From: Bin55 sp965205545 | Lineage (GTDB): Bacteria > Pseudomonadota > Gammaproteobacteria > Pseudomonadales > Azotimanducaceae | Reading direction: 5' to 3' | Assembly: GCA_965205545.1 (NCBI GenBank) | Contig: OZ242170.1 | Span: 930,001 to 994,000, forward strand | Length of the DNA stretch: 64,000 nucleotides | Part shown: positions 36,484 through 45,850 of the stretch, in pieces | Position numbering within the stretch: position 1 is the stretch's first letter | Layout: each line of letters begins with the position of its first letter | Translations under genes and position numbers: made by a program | The notes under the pieces: generated by a model | What the model saw: the letters and a program-made list of their open reading frames with translations, nothing else | Told to the model about the DNA's origin: nothing | Databases searched by the model: none

Positions 36484-39240
36484 TTAGTTCTCGTCTGGTG
36501 CGTCCGTTTCTTGATCTGCGTCGGAGTCAGAAGAGGATTCCTGTGAACTGGCAGGCTCCGCCTCGGAAATTGGAGACTCGTCCTGTGAAATCACCGACTC
36601 TGCGATGCGTCCTATGCCGATTAGTCTCTCTTCATCGCCAAGCCTAATCAGACGTACCCCTTGCGCGTGGCGGCCTGCAATGCGAATTTGATCCACCGAA
36701 GTGCGAATGAGCGTCCCGCGGTTGTTGATGAACATGACCTCATCGGAGTCCATTACCTGAATTGCACCGGTCAGGTCGCCGTTGCGTTCAGAACGGCCTA
36801 TTGCATAGGTTCCCAATCCTCCACGCCCAGTCTTTCGGAAGGCCTTCAAGTCGGTTCTCTTGCCGTAGCCGTTTTCAGTTGCACAAAGCAAATAGCCGTT
36901 CTCGTGCGGAATGACAAGCGAAATGACCTCGGCACCCTCGCGCAGTCTCATGCCCCGGACGCCACGAGCAGATCGACCCATGACTCGCACATCGGATTCC
37001 ATGAACTTCACGGCTCGTGCTTTGTTCTGCACTAGCACGATCTCTTGCTGACCATCGGTCAGATCGGCGCCAATGAGCCTATCATTCTCGCCCAGACCGA
37101 TTGCAATTAATCCCATACGTCGCGGTCTGCTGAATCTGTTCAACTCAACGCGCTTTACATACCCCTGCTGGGTCGCCATGACGACAAATAAATCTTCAGT
37201 GAATTCCTTGATAGGCAGAATGGCGGAAATTCTTTCGTCTTCGTCCAATTCCAGCATGTTGACCAATGGCCGACCACGCGCGTTCCTACTAGTTTCAGGT
37301 ATCAGGTAGGTTGGCAACCAATATGCGCGTCCCTGATTGCTGAAGCACAGCAGAGTTGCGTGGTTATGGGTAACCAGTAGGTGTTCGATGAAGTCATCGT
37401 CCTTCGTCGTCGCCGCAACCTTGCCTCTGCCGCCGCGACGCTGCGTGTCGTATACGTCGATCCCCTGAATCTTGGCGTAGCCTCCATGCGAAATCGTGAC
37501 CACCACCGTTTTGGGAACGATCATGTCAATCGTCGTGAAGTCTTCCTGCGTAGCCAGAATCTCCGTTCGGCGTTCGTCCGCAAATTGCTCTCGAACTTCC
37601 TCCAATTCTTCCTTGATGACGTGGTTCATGCGCTCGTCTGAGTCCAGAATTTCCTGCAGCTCCTTGATGTCAGCAATGAGACTCTCATATTCGGTAATCA
37701 AACGATCCTGTTCCAAGCTGACCAAGCGATGAAGCTGCAAACTGAGGATTGCATCAGCCTGCTCATCGGATAGACGATATAGTCCCGAATCCTGCTCAAA
37801 GCCAAACTCAGGGGGCAGGTTTTCGATTCGTGCAAGTCTGACGTCTGCACGACTTAGCAAGGTTTGAACTGCGGACACCCGTGCTTGCCGATCGTCGCTG
37901 GCGCTCGCGTCGTCAGTTGGATTGAGCCATGTTCTTTCTGTTAGTGCTGCTTGAGCTTCCTGTCTGGAAGAAGACTTGCGGATCAATTCAACAATTTCAT
38001 CGATATCCGCCAAGGCAACAGCTTGCCCCTCGAGGGTGTGTGCCCTCCGACGGGACTCCCTAAGCAGGTAGGTTGAGCGTCGGACCACAACCTCTCGTCG
38101 ATGCTGAACAAATTCCATCAGCATGTCCTTGAGGTTTACGGTGCGTGGCTGCCCTCGAACGAGCGCAACGCAATTGACATTCACAGCCGACTGGAGCTGC
38201 GTGTGCGTGTAGAGATTGTTCAACACCACGTCCGCAGGCTCGCCCCTGCTTACCTCAATAACGATCCGCATTCCATTCTTGCTTGACTCGTCCCTCAAGT
38301 CAGAAATGCCGCTCAAGCGTTTTTCCCGCACGAGGTCGGCAATTGACTCCACCAGCTTGGACTTGTACAACTGAAAGGGAATTTCGGTAACAATGATCGT
38401 TTCGCGACCCGACTTCTCCTGTTCGATCGTTGCACGGGCTCGCACTAGAATTCGTCCCTTTCCCGTTCGGTATGCCTGAACAATTCCAGCTCTGCCATTG
38501 ATGATTCCACCCGTAGGAAAGTCTGGTCCCTTTACGTATTCCATTAAGTCGTCGACAGTGAGTTCCTCATCGTCGACCAACGCAATGCAGGCATCTATGA
38601 CTTCGCCCAAGTTGTGCGGCGGAATATTGGTGGCAACTGCTACAGCGATTCCGTACGAACCATTTACCAGCAGATTTGGCACGCGAGTTGGCAGCACCAA
38701 CGGCATCAGCAGTGTGTCGTCGTAGTTGAGACCCATATCGACGGTCTCTTTGTCGAGATCCGCCAACATCATTGAGGCAATTCGGGACATTCGAGCCTCC
38801 GTGTAGCGCGGGGCTGCAGCGGGATCATTGTCAATCGACCCAAAGTTGCCCTGTCCTTCCACCAAGGGATAACGCATCTTGAAGTCTTGTGCCATATGAA
38901 CAATCGTCCCGTAGATCGTTTGTTCATCATGTGGGTGGTATTTGCCAACAACCTCGCCACAAATCCGTGCCGACTTGATCGTCGGGCGATCATGCCTGTT
39001 ATTGAGTTGATCCATGCCAAAGAGGCAGCGGCGATGTACCGGTTTCAATCCGTCTCTGACATCCGGTAGCGCACGACCGACAATCACGCTCATCGCATAG
39101 CCGAGATACGAGTGGCGCATCTCGTCTTCTATGAACACCCGTACAATATCGCCGTCGGATTTGGTTGGCGCAGATTGGTCTATTTCGTCGTCTCCATTGG
39201 ACCCTCCGTCGGAGCCAATGGGAATATCGTCGTCACTCAT
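36484..39240 (-). CDS. gyrA: DNA gyrase subunit A with rewritten quinolone-contact motif
   Basis: GyrA cuts and rejoins DNA in gyrase. 918 residues from ATG 39240; a TTG at 39252 is the alternative, and neither has a good Shine-Dalgarno. The catalytic tyrosine (RYTEARMS, residue 146) is kept, and the GyrA box QRRGGRGK identifies GyrA, not ParC. At residues 105-111 the usual HPH-GDSAVYD reads HPH-DEQTIYG: E. coli Gly81, Asp82, Ser83 and Asp87 are Asp, Glu, Gln and Gly. The C-terminal 30 or so residues are an acidic, Ser-rich tail. It precedes serC as in other gammaproteobacteria. Confidence 0.95.
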   Translation of the reverse strand: MSDDDIPIGSDGGSNGDDEIDQSAPTKSDGDIVRVFIEDEMRHSYLGYAMSVIVGRALPDVRDGLKPVHRRCLFGMDQLNNRHDRPTIKSARICGEVVGKYHPHDEQTIYGTIVHMAQDFKMRYPLVEGQGNFGSIDNDPAAAPRYTEARMSRIASMMLADLDKETVDMGLNYDDTLLMPLVLPTRVPNLLVNGSYGIAVAVATNIPPHNLGEVIDACIALVDDEELTVDDLMEYVKGPDFPTGGIINGRAGIVQAYRTGKGRILVRARATIEQEKSGRETIIVTEIPFQLYKSKLVESIADLVREKRLSGISDLRDESSKNGMRIVIEVSRGEPADVVLNNLYTHTQLQSAVNVNCVALVRGQPRTVNLKDMLMEFVQHRREVVVRRSTYLLRESRRRAHTLEGQAVALADIDEIVELIRKSSSRQEAQAALTERTWLNPTDDASASDDRQARVSAVQTLLSRADVRLARIENLPPEFGFEQDSGLYRLSDEQADAILSLQLHRLVSLEQDRLITEYESLIADIKELQEILDSDERMNHVIKEELEEVREQFADERRTEILATQEDFTTIDMIVPKTVVVTISHGGYAKIQGIDVYDTQRRGGRGKVAATTKDDDFIEHLLVTHNHATLLCFSNQGRAYWLPTYLIPETSRNARGRPLVNMLELDEDERISAILPIKEFTEDLFVVMATQQGYVKRVELNRFSRPRRMGLIAIGLGENDRLIGADLTDGQQEIVLVQNKARAVKFMESDVRVMGRSARGVRGMRLREGAEVISLVIPHENGYLLCATENGYGKRTDLKAFRKTGRGGLGTYAIGRSERNGDLTGAIQVMDSDEVMFINNRGTLIRTSVDQIRIAGRHAQGVRLIRLGDEERLIGIGRIAESVISQDESPISEAEPASSQESSSDSDADQETDAPDEN

Positions 39241-39364
39241 AACAAGGCACAAATGTGCTCAAAGGAGAGGTAAGAAGGCGAACTGTCATTTTAGCTAACA
39301 AGGGAGCGAAAGTACAGGCTCGAAGCGCGTTGAGGCGGCACGAAATTGACAATCAAGAGGACAT

Positions 39365-39374
39365 TTGTGCACAA
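39365..39374. promoter_or_regulatory. 10-bp perfect palindrome between gyrA and a membrane-protein gene
   Basis: TTGTGCACAA is self-complementary and lies in the 181-base divergent region upstream of gyrA. A second small repeat, GCACA-AA-TGTGC at 39247-39258, lies just before the gyrA start and shares the TGTGC element. These could be operator sites; the evidence is only symmetry. Confidence 0.25.
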
Positions 39375-39421
39375 TTCACAGTGTCTCTAACGGAACGACT
39401 TCCTAAAGTACAAAGAACCCT

Positions 39422-39958
39422 ATGAGTGATGGAACAAATATTTATTCCTGGAGCGATTCCATGCGAAAAAGCGCTATTGGAATCTATCGAGGCCAAGCGC
39501 TCCTAGCCTTCGTAACGGTGCTTGTCTACCTACTTTCCTACAAGGCAATCCGATTGGGAGTGCTTGGAGAGACCGAAAGCATTCTCGCTGAGTTTACGCA
39601 AGGAACGATTTACCTGGCCTCTCTAATGGTCGTAATGTTCGCCCTAGCGCCAATAGTTATTGGTCGGAGTTTGCAAAAGCGTACGGCTAGGGACTACTTG
39701 AACGGACTCGAGAATCAAAACCGTTACTTGGGCACGCCTCTTGCCTTTGCGATATCCGTTAGCGTGGCAACTTTTTTGCTGTATGGAGGATTGACAGGTT
39801 CGATACTTTTCCTAGCGGGCAAGCAAACCTATGGGTTGGGCGATTTGACAATTTTCCTTGCTGCGATACCGATTGCTGTAGCAATAGCCTACCCAATTGG
39901 TCTCTTGGTTTTTCAAGGAATAAACAGACAGCTAGACATCCTGAAAGCACAACTCTAG
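39422..39958 (+). CDS. Unknown four-helix membrane protein
   Basis: 178 residues with four predicted membrane helices (about 27-45, 62-82, 106-128 and 142-165) and short charged loops. I recognise no family. The start is ATG 39422; an ATG at codon 14 is possible. It is divergent from gyrA and separated by 252 bases from ubiG, so it is probably a single-gene unit. The second and third helices frame a basic cytoplasmic loop (GRSLQKRTARDYL). Confidence 0.65.
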   Translation: MSDGTNIYSWSDSMRKSAIGIYRGQALLAFVTVLVYLLSYKAIRLGVLGETESILAEFTQGTIYLASLMVVMFALAPIVIGRSLQKRTARDYLNGLENQNRYLGTPLAFAISVSVATFLLYGGLTGSILFLAGKQTYGLGDLTIFLAAIPIAVAIAYPIGLLVFQGINRQLDILKAQL

Positions 39959-40210
39959 AGTTGGTGCGTACAAGGCAATCCTGTCGTCAGCGTGCTAAAA
40001 CCCGCACCCTACCTCTTTGGTGGCTTCTGATCGAAATCAAAACCAGTTAACTACAAGCCGTCTCGAAATTACTGTTCAGTGCTTGAACAAATGAACTGGG
40101 CGAATTGAGCCAGAATCCGTTTAGGTAGGTGTCCAATTCAGCCGTTCGTTTTGCCTAGCTCAGGTTGTCCATAAAATCTGCTACAACCAATTCAATCCGT
40201 TTCCTGCACT

Positions 40211-40921
40211 ATGCCTGCTGTAAACCTAGATCCAGCAGAAGTTAAAAAATTCGAGTCCCTCGCGCAGCGATGGTGGGATCCAGATAGTGAGTTTCGGCCC
40301 CTCCACGACATAAACAACGTTCGTCTTCGTTTCATCGCCGAGCACGCTCTCATAGACGCCGCGGACATTTTGGATGTTGGCTGCGGTGGCGGGATTCTTA
40401 CTGAGAGCCTAGCAAATCTTGGTGGCCATACGACTGGGATAGACCCTGCACAAGGTTCTCTGACGGTTGCAAAACTCCACGCCATCGAGATGGGCTTAGA
40501 GAAACGCATTAGGTATCTGCAGACAACCGCGGAAGAATTCGTGAAGTTTGAACCGGGTAGCTACGACATCGTCACCTGTCTCGAAATCCTTGAACACGTT
40601 CCCGACTTCAGTCAAACCGTTCACGCGCTAGCAGGACTGATTCGCCCAGGGGGACATTTGTTTCTTTCAACAATCAGTCGGAATCCCCTCGCCTACCTCG
40701 TTGCGATACTGGGTGGTGAGTACCTCCTCAACGTACTGCCGAGAGGCACTCACGACTACCGCAAGTTCATAAAGCCCTCGGAACTCTCGAGCGCCGTTCG
40801 GAATGCAGGATTGGTCGTAAGACGTGTCGCAGGTTATCGCTACAATCCGCTAACGCGTTCGGCGACTCTTGCCAGTGATGCTAACGTGAACTACCTGTTG
40901 CATGCAATCAAACCGGAATAG
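40211..40921 (+). CDS. ubiG: UbiG, ubiquinone biosynthesis O-methyltransferase
   Basis: It does both O-methylations in ubiquinone synthesis, using S-adenosylmethionine. 236 residues. EVKKFESLAQRWWDP at the N-terminus and the SAM motif ILDVGCGGGILTESLA are diagnostic; VTCLEILEHVPDF and FLSTISRNP are further family motifs. It overlaps yciK by 20 bases. In E. coli-like genomes a phosphatase (gph/mupP) lies between ubiG and yciK; here it is absent. Presence of ubiG fits aerobic respiration. Confidence 0.96.
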   Translation: MPAVNLDPAEVKKFESLAQRWWDPDSEFRPLHDINNVRLRFIAEHALIDAADILDVGCGGGILTESLANLGGHTTGIDPAQGSLTVAKLHAIEMGLEKRIRYLQTTAEEFVKFEPGSYDIVTCLEILEHVPDFSQTVHALAGLIRPGGHLFLSTISRNPLAYLVAILGGEYLLNVLPRGTHDYRKFIKPSELSSAVRNAGLVVRRVAGYRYNPLTRSATLASDANVNYLLHAIKPE

Positions 40922-41675
40922 CATTTACAAGCCTTCCCAAGATCTCCTGAAGGATCGCACACTCCTAGTTACCGGTGCTGGGGATGGCATAGGTCGCATC
41001 GCTGCCAAAACCTATGCACAATTTGGAGCAGACGTTGTGCTAGTTGGTCGAACCCGAGACAAACTGGAGAGCGTGAATGATGAAATCGTCTCCGAGACAT
41101 ACACTAAACCGCTCATAGTTCCTGTCGATCTTGAACAACTGGACGAGAGCAATGTCCAGCAACTAAGAGACGCGATTCAGGATGTCTACGAACACCTCGA
41201 CGGCATTCTCCATAACGCATCCGTACTCGGCCCAAAGGTACCGATAGAACACTATTCCTATACACAATGGCTGCAGGTGTTCCAGGTAAACGTACACTCG
41301 CAATTCTTGTTGACAAAATCACTCTTGCCGCTGCTTCGAGAATCGCAAGACGCCTCAATCATCTTCACTTCCTCGGGCGTTGGCAGGCTGGGCCGGGCAT
41401 TCTGGGGCGCCTACTCTGCGTCGAAATTTGCTACGGAAGCGCTCACAGAGATTCTCGCAGATGAATTGGAGATTGAATCCAACCTTCGGGTCAACTCGCT
41501 AAATCCCGGTGGTACGCGTACGTCAATGCGCGCATTGGCGTTTCCAGCAGAAGATCCGAACTCGCTCCCTCTGCCAGCGGACCACATGCCGTTGTACTTG
41601 TACCTCATGGGTCCAGACTCCCGAGGTGTTAGCGGTCAAAAGTTCGATGCTCAAACCTGGAAGTATTCCGAGTGA
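40902..41675 (+). CDS. yciK: YciK-like short-chain dehydrogenase/reductase
   Basis: 257 residues with the classical SDR pattern: LVTGAGDGIGR binds the cofactor, LHNASVLGP is the NAG-like motif, SSGVGRLGRAFWGAYSASK holds the catalytic Ser-Tyr-Lys, and NPGGTRTSMRA follows. The full-length match is to YciK, whose substrate is not established. Arg in GRTRDKLE after the second strand suggests NADP(H). It begins inside the ubiG 3' end. Confidence 0.9.
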   Translation: MQSNRNSIYKPSQDLLKDRTLLVTGAGDGIGRIAAKTYAQFGADVVLVGRTRDKLESVNDEIVSETYTKPLIVPVDLEQLDESNVQQLRDAIQDVYEHLDGILHNASVLGPKVPIEHYSYTQWLQVFQVNVHSQFLLTKSLLPLLRESQDASIIFTSSGVGRLGRAFWGAYSASKFATEALTEILADELEIESNLRVNSLNPGGTRTSMRALAFPAEDPNSLPLPADHMPLYLYLMGPDSRGVSGQKFDAQTWKYSE

Positions 41676-41690
41676 GCGTGACGTGCTGTA

Positions 41691-42545
41691 TTAGGGCAGC
41701 TCTAGACCAGGAAAGGGAATCAAGACAGTTTCCGCTTCCTGCTTTATCGATTGGGTGCTTCGACCTCTAGGAACGCTGACTCCGAGCCACGAGCAAATGG
41801 CTTGTACATCGCGTTCCCTCATTTCACGCATCTTGCCTACAGGCATCGCGCGTGGAAGCACAACCGGCCCAAACCGGACGCGCTTGAGTCTCGAAACTTT
41901 CGTTCCGACTCGCTCAAACAACCGTCGGACCTCGTTGTTCCTACCCTCCAACAAAACAACGTGGTACCAGTGATTCAACCCTGAACCACCGTAATACTGA
42001 ATGTCCGAGAATCTCTGAACCGTGCCCTCAATCTCAAAGCCCTGTCGGAGCCTGTCCATGCGGTCATCTGACAACTCCCCGATAATGCGAACGGCGTACT
42101 CTCGATCGATTGTCGAACTAGGATGCATGAGTCGGTGAGCCAACAGTCCATTGTTTGTTAGTAGCAATAGACCGCTGGTATTGATGTCTAGCCGGCCCAC
42201 GGATATCCATCTTCCCTGTTTCAGCACCGGCAAATGGGAGAAGATCGATGGTCTCCCTTGAGGATCTTTTCTGGAGACTATTTCGCCCACTCGCTTGTTC
42301 ATGACCAAGATTCGCGGGATATCGGATGCACTAGGCTCTCGTAGGCGTTTGCCGTCGACTTCAATGGTTGCATCACGTGAGACACGCTGACCTATATGTG
42401 CTGTCTCGCCATCCACAATCACTCGACCTGCTTGGATCCACTGTTCCATTTGCCGGCGCGAACCTAATCCGCGTTCTGCCAGGACTTTGTGCAATTTTTC
42501 AGAAGCTCCTGGCGAGAAATCGCCTGAAAGAATCTTGGAGCCCAT
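41691..42545 (-). CDS. rluB: RluB-type 23S rRNA pseudouridine synthase
   Basis: It isomerises a uridine in helix 93 of 23S rRNA (U2605 in E. coli). 284 residues: an S4 RNA-binding domain (about 15-65, KLHKVLAERGLGSRRQMEQW) and a catalytic domain with VGRLDINTSGLLLLTN, containing the catalytic Asp. It follows scpB by 6 bases; scpA-scpB-rluB is a standard linkage. RluE/RluF-type synthases are less likely because of this context. Confidence 0.93.
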   Translation of the reverse strand: MGSKILSGDFSPGASEKLHKVLAERGLGSRRQMEQWIQAGRVIVDGETAHIGQRVSRDATIEVDGKRLREPSASDIPRILVMNKRVGEIVSRKDPQGRPSIFSHLPVLKQGRWISVGRLDINTSGLLLLTNNGLLAHRLMHPSSTIDREYAVRIIGELSDDRMDRLRQGFEIEGTVQRFSDIQYYGGSGLNHWYHVVLLEGRNNEVRRLFERVGTKVSRLKRVRFGPVVLPRAMPVGKMREMRERDVQAICSWLGVSVPRGRSTQSIKQEAETVLIPFPGLELP

Positions 42546-42551
42546 GGGATG

Positions 42552-43139
42552 TCAGTCTCGGATTGGAGCGACTTCGTCGTCTGCGGCTCCCGATCCAGAC
42601 TCTGCAATATCCTGTAGAGGAGGCAATTCCTCAAGTGACCGCAAGCTGAAATAGTCTAGGAATGAAGACGTTGTGCCGTACATCATTGGGCGACCGGGAA
42701 GGTCTTTGACGCCCAATTCGCGCACCCATCCCCTGTCCAACAGCGTTCTCATGGTCTGTGTGCTGACCGCAACACCTCGGACCTGCTCGATTTCACCTCG
42801 AGTTATTGGTTGTCGATACGCTATGAGAGCCAACGTCTCCAATAGTGCACGAGAGTAACGTCGAGGCCTGTGAAGCAAGAGCCTTGCGATCCACTTGTTG
42901 TATTCGCTTCGCACTTGGAAGCGATATCCGGATCCAACTTCGACAAGCTCATAGGCTCTGTTCGCGCATTCCCCTTGCAATGAGGCAAGTGCAGATTCAA
43001 CGTCTTGAGAAAGACTTCCCGATTCCAAGTCTAGCTCGCTATCCTTGAGTAGGCTTACCAACTGCTCCTTGCTTAGAGGGTCCTCCGCAACGAAAAGGAG
43101 CGATTCGATAGCTTGCTTTATTTCGGCCGCTACGTTCAT
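42552..43139 (-). CDS. scpB: ScpB, segregation and condensation protein
   Basis: ScpB dimers bind ScpA in the Smc-ScpAB complex, which compacts and segregates the chromosome. About 195 residues from ATG 43139; a start at 43154 would add five. Two winged-helix domains are seen: IKQAIESLLFVAEDPLS at the N-terminus and LETLALIAYRQPITRGEIE in the second. SMC itself is not in the window. It sits between scpA and rluB. Confidence 0.94.
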   Translation of the reverse strand: MNVAAEIKQAIESLLFVAEDPLSKEQLVSLLKDSELDLESGSLSQDVESALASLQGECANRAYELVEVGSGYRFQVRSEYNKWIARLLLHRPRRYSRALLETLALIAYRQPITRGEIEQVRGVAVSTQTMRTLLDRGWVRELGVKDLPGRPMMYGTTSSFLDYFSLRSLEELPPLQDIAESGSGAADDEVAPIRD

Positions 43140-43154
43140 TGAACGTGATCGCAA

Positions 43155-43964
43155 TCAGCTGTGGCTTGAAGCATGGGCAACGTAGATGGGCTGATGGAAT
43201 CCATGTTGAACCACATTCACAACACCATCGCGTAGCAATTCGAGCAAAGCCAAGAGTGTCACGACTGCTCCTTGTCTATGTTCGGAAGGGTTGAACAAAT
43301 CGAAGAATGCCACGTAGCCGCTTGTCGCGGCGAGCGTATCCAGCAATTGGGTCATTCTCTCGCGAACCGAAAGGGATTCCGTTTCCACAGCATGTGGTTT
43401 CCGCAGTTTTACGCGCTCCAATACTTCAGCAAATGCCGCAAGCAATTCCCGCAGCTCGACACTAGGAGGTTCCTGTTGTGTTAGGTGATCGGGTCGCAAG
43501 AGCGCTGCAGGAAACACGTCCCGTTCAAGTCGCGGCAATTCATCAATCTGCTCAGCGGCATGCTGAAAGACTTGGTATTCCATGAGTCTGCGAACGAGTT
43601 CCGCGCGCGGGTCCTCTTCCTCGTCGTCTTCCGATGGACGGGGAAGCAGCATGCGCGACTTGAGCTCAGCCAAGGTGGCGGCCATGACCAGATAGTCGCC
43701 AGCGAGTTCGACTCGCAGTGATGTCATGAGGTCTATGTAGGCCATGTATTGGTCGGTGACTTCAGCAACTGGTATGTCCAAGATGTCCAGATTGCGGCGC
43801 TTGATCAAATACAGCAGCAAGTCCAGCGGGCCTTCGAAGGCCTCCAGTATCACGATTAAGGCGTCGGGCGGGATATAGAGGTCGTCCGGCAGCTGGTAGT
43901 TTCGTTCAGTGGAATTCGCAGAAGCCGCATGCTCCTCGATAGCCGTATTCTCGAATTCAGCCAT
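43155..43964 (-). CDS. scpA: ScpA, segregation and condensation protein (kleisin)
   Basis: The bacterial kleisin that links the SMC heads. 269 residues. An extended N-terminus of about 30 residues precedes EAFEGPLDLLLYLIKRRNLD and DILDIPVAEVTDQY, the SMC-neck-binding helix region. A Glu/Asp-rich linker (RPSEDDEEEDPRAELV) and C-terminal winged helix follow. Its ATG overlaps the trpS stop in TAATG, so coupling is expected. Confidence 0.95.
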   Translation of the reverse strand: MAEFENTAIEEHAASANSTERNYQLPDDLYIPPDALIVILEAFEGPLDLLLYLIKRRNLDILDIPVAEVTDQYMAYIDLMTSLRVELAGDYLVMAATLAELKSRMLLPRPSEDDEEEDPRAELVRRLMEYQVFQHAAEQIDELPRLERDVFPAALLRPDHLTQQEPPSVELRELLAAFAEVLERVKLRKPHAVETESLSVRERMTQLLDTLAATSGYVAFFDLFNPSEHRQGAVVTLLALLELLRDGVVNVVQHGFHQPIYVAHASSHS

Positions 43965-45163
43965 TAGCGATAGGAAATGCCAATCGCTGATCGGACATCC
44001 TCCAGTGTCTCTCGCGCAATGACGCGAGCCTTCTCCGAGCCTTTCTCAATAACGTTGTGAACGAGGCTGCGATCCTCGATGAATGGTGCTGCACGTTCGT
44101 GGAATCCATCTTGCTCTTTCTTAAGAGTATCGATGAGCGGACCTTTGCAATCCAAGCATCCAATACTTGCTGAGCGACAGCCATCGTCAACCCAATTCAC
44201 AGTGGCGGCCTCGGAGTAGATCTTGTGCAGCGCGTACACAGGACACTTTTGAGGATCGCCCGGATCGCGTCGGCGGACACGAGCAGGGTCTGTCTGCATT
44301 GTTTGAATTTTCTTTTCGAGTACCCCTGGCTCTTCTCTAAGCATGATCGTATTGTTGTAGGACTTCGACATTTTTTCGCCATCTAGTCCGGGAACCAGAG
44401 GAGTATCGGTTAGAAGAACCTCGGGTTCAGGCAGAATTCTGCGTCCGCCATCCTCTAGATAGCCTATCAGCCGCTCCATTTCATCAACGGACAAGTGAGT
44501 CTGGTCATAGATCAGAGCACGAGCCGCTTCAAGCTTCTCGGAGACGCCTTGCTCGGTGTATTGCTTTCGCCACTCTGCGTATTGCTTAGCAATTTTCTTC
44601 GGAACCTTTTTCAACGCCCGTTGCGCTAGCGACAACCACTCAGCGTCTCTTCCATAATTCAAATTGAACGCTCGCGCAATGTCCCTCGTCAGTTCAACAT
44701 GCACGACCTGATCCGCTCCAACCGGAACTTTGCTGCCTTTGTACATCAGGATGTCTGCCGCTTGCAGAAGAGGATAGCCAAGAAAACCGTATGTATTGAG
44801 ATTCTTGTCGTTCAGGCGATTGATCGTGTCCTTGTAAGTTGGCACTCGTTCCAACCACGGAAGTGGGGTAACCATGGATAGCAGCACATGCAATTCTGCA
44901 TGTTCTGGCACACGACTCTGTACGAACACCGTGCTTGCCGAGGGGGAGACCCCGCTGGCAAACCAGTCGATCAACATGTCGTATGTACTCTGTTCAATGT
45001 CTTCAGTTTCCGAGTAGGCTGTTGTCAGGGCATGCCAATCAGCGACGAAGAAAAAACACTCGTACTGGTGCTGCAAATTCGCCCAGTTCTTTAGAGCGCC
45101 ATGGTAGTGTGCAAGGTGAACGCGGCCCGTAGGCCGCATGCCTGATACGACTCGGTTTTCCAT
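43964..45163 (-). CDS. trpS: Tryptophanyl-tRNA synthetase
   Basis: Class I aminoacyl-tRNA synthetase charging tRNA-Trp. 399 residues, longer than E. coli TrpS (334), because of an insertion of about 60 residues (around 180-245, lysine- and glutamate-rich) seen in a subset of proteobacterial enzymes. The HIGH-equivalent is PTGRVHLAHYHG, GYPLLQAADILMY binds substrate, and GEKMSKSYNN is the KMSKS loop. Four cysteines around residues 314-345 could bind a metal. Confidence 0.95.
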   Translation of the reverse strand: MENRVVSGMRPTGRVHLAHYHGALKNWANLQHQYECFFFVADWHALTTAYSETEDIEQSTYDMLIDWFASGVSPSASTVFVQSRVPEHAELHVLLSMVTPLPWLERVPTYKDTINRLNDKNLNTYGFLGYPLLQAADILMYKGSKVPVGADQVVHVELTRDIARAFNLNYGRDAEWLSLAQRALKKVPKKIAKQYAEWRKQYTEQGVSEKLEAARALIYDQTHLSVDEMERLIGYLEDGGRRILPEPEVLLTDTPLVPGLDGEKMSKSYNNTIMLREEPGVLEKKIQTMQTDPARVRRRDPGDPQKCPVYALHKIYSEAATVNWVDDGCRSASIGCLDCKGPLIDTLKKEQDGFHERAAPFIEDRSLVHNVIEKGSEKARVIARETLEDVRSAIGISYR

Positions 45164-45210
45164 ATTGCTGTTGCTCTAACTAAGTCCGCAGTTGCCTGTC
45201 CAAATGAACA

Positions 45211-45837
45211 CTAAATCTGTTCCTGGCTGTTGAGAGTCCCAATTCCCTGCCTCTTTACAGTAGGCACAGACTCGACCACTTCTACAAGCGTCGTCGGATC
45301 TGAAGCGAGAACCCCTCCATCGATTATCACGTCCACCTGATGCTCTAACACATCGCGCATGAGCTGCGGATCTGTCATCGCGTGCTCCTGTCCCGGCAAT
45401 ATTAGTGAAGTAGACAGCAAAGGGGCATCGAGTGCGTTCAGAAAGCTCATGGCAATTGGTGACGCGGGGATGCGTAACCCTATTGTTCCCTTGTTGCTTC
45501 CTGCGATCTTTCGTGGCACATCGCGCGTTGCCCTCAAAATGAAAGTGAATGGGCCTGGAGTATTGCGCCTTAACATCCTATAGGTTGCGTTGTCCACATG
45601 AGCGTATGTGGACAGCTCCGATAGGTCCTTGCAGACAATGGTCAGGAGATGATTCGCTTTCAATTGGCGAATCGCTCGGATTCGATTGAGCCCCGCTCCA
45701 TTGAGCAATCCACAACCCAACGCATAGGTCGAGTCCGTGGGATAAACAATAATGCCGCCATCTCGCACGATCTCGGCAGCTTGCCTGGACAGTCTCTCCT
45801 GCGGATGGGTGGGATGAATCTCGAAGTATTGGCTCAC
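45211..45837 (-). CDS. yciO: Sua5/YciO/YrdC family protein (YciO type)
   Basis: 208 residues with the YrdC fold: GGIIVYPTDSTYALGCGLLN binds nucleotide and threonine in TsaC relatives, and TPGPFTFILRATRDVPRKI and TIGLRIPASP are conserved. YciO proteins are paralogues of TsaC/Sua5 with a less certain role. The location before trpS-scpA-scpB-rluB is the usual place of yciO. A TsaC role cannot be excluded from sequence alone. Confidence 0.88.
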   Translation of the reverse strand: MSQYFEIHPTHPQERLSRQAAEIVRDGGIIVYPTDSTYALGCGLLNGAGLNRIRAIRQLKANHLLTIVCKDLSELSTYAHVDNATYRMLRRNTPGPFTFILRATRDVPRKIAGSNKGTIGLRIPASPIAMSFLNALDAPLLSTSLILPGQEHAMTDPQLMRDVLEHQVDVIIDGGVLASDPTTLVEVVESVPTVKRQGIGTLNSQEQI

Positions 45838-45850
45838 GCTATTTCCTAAT

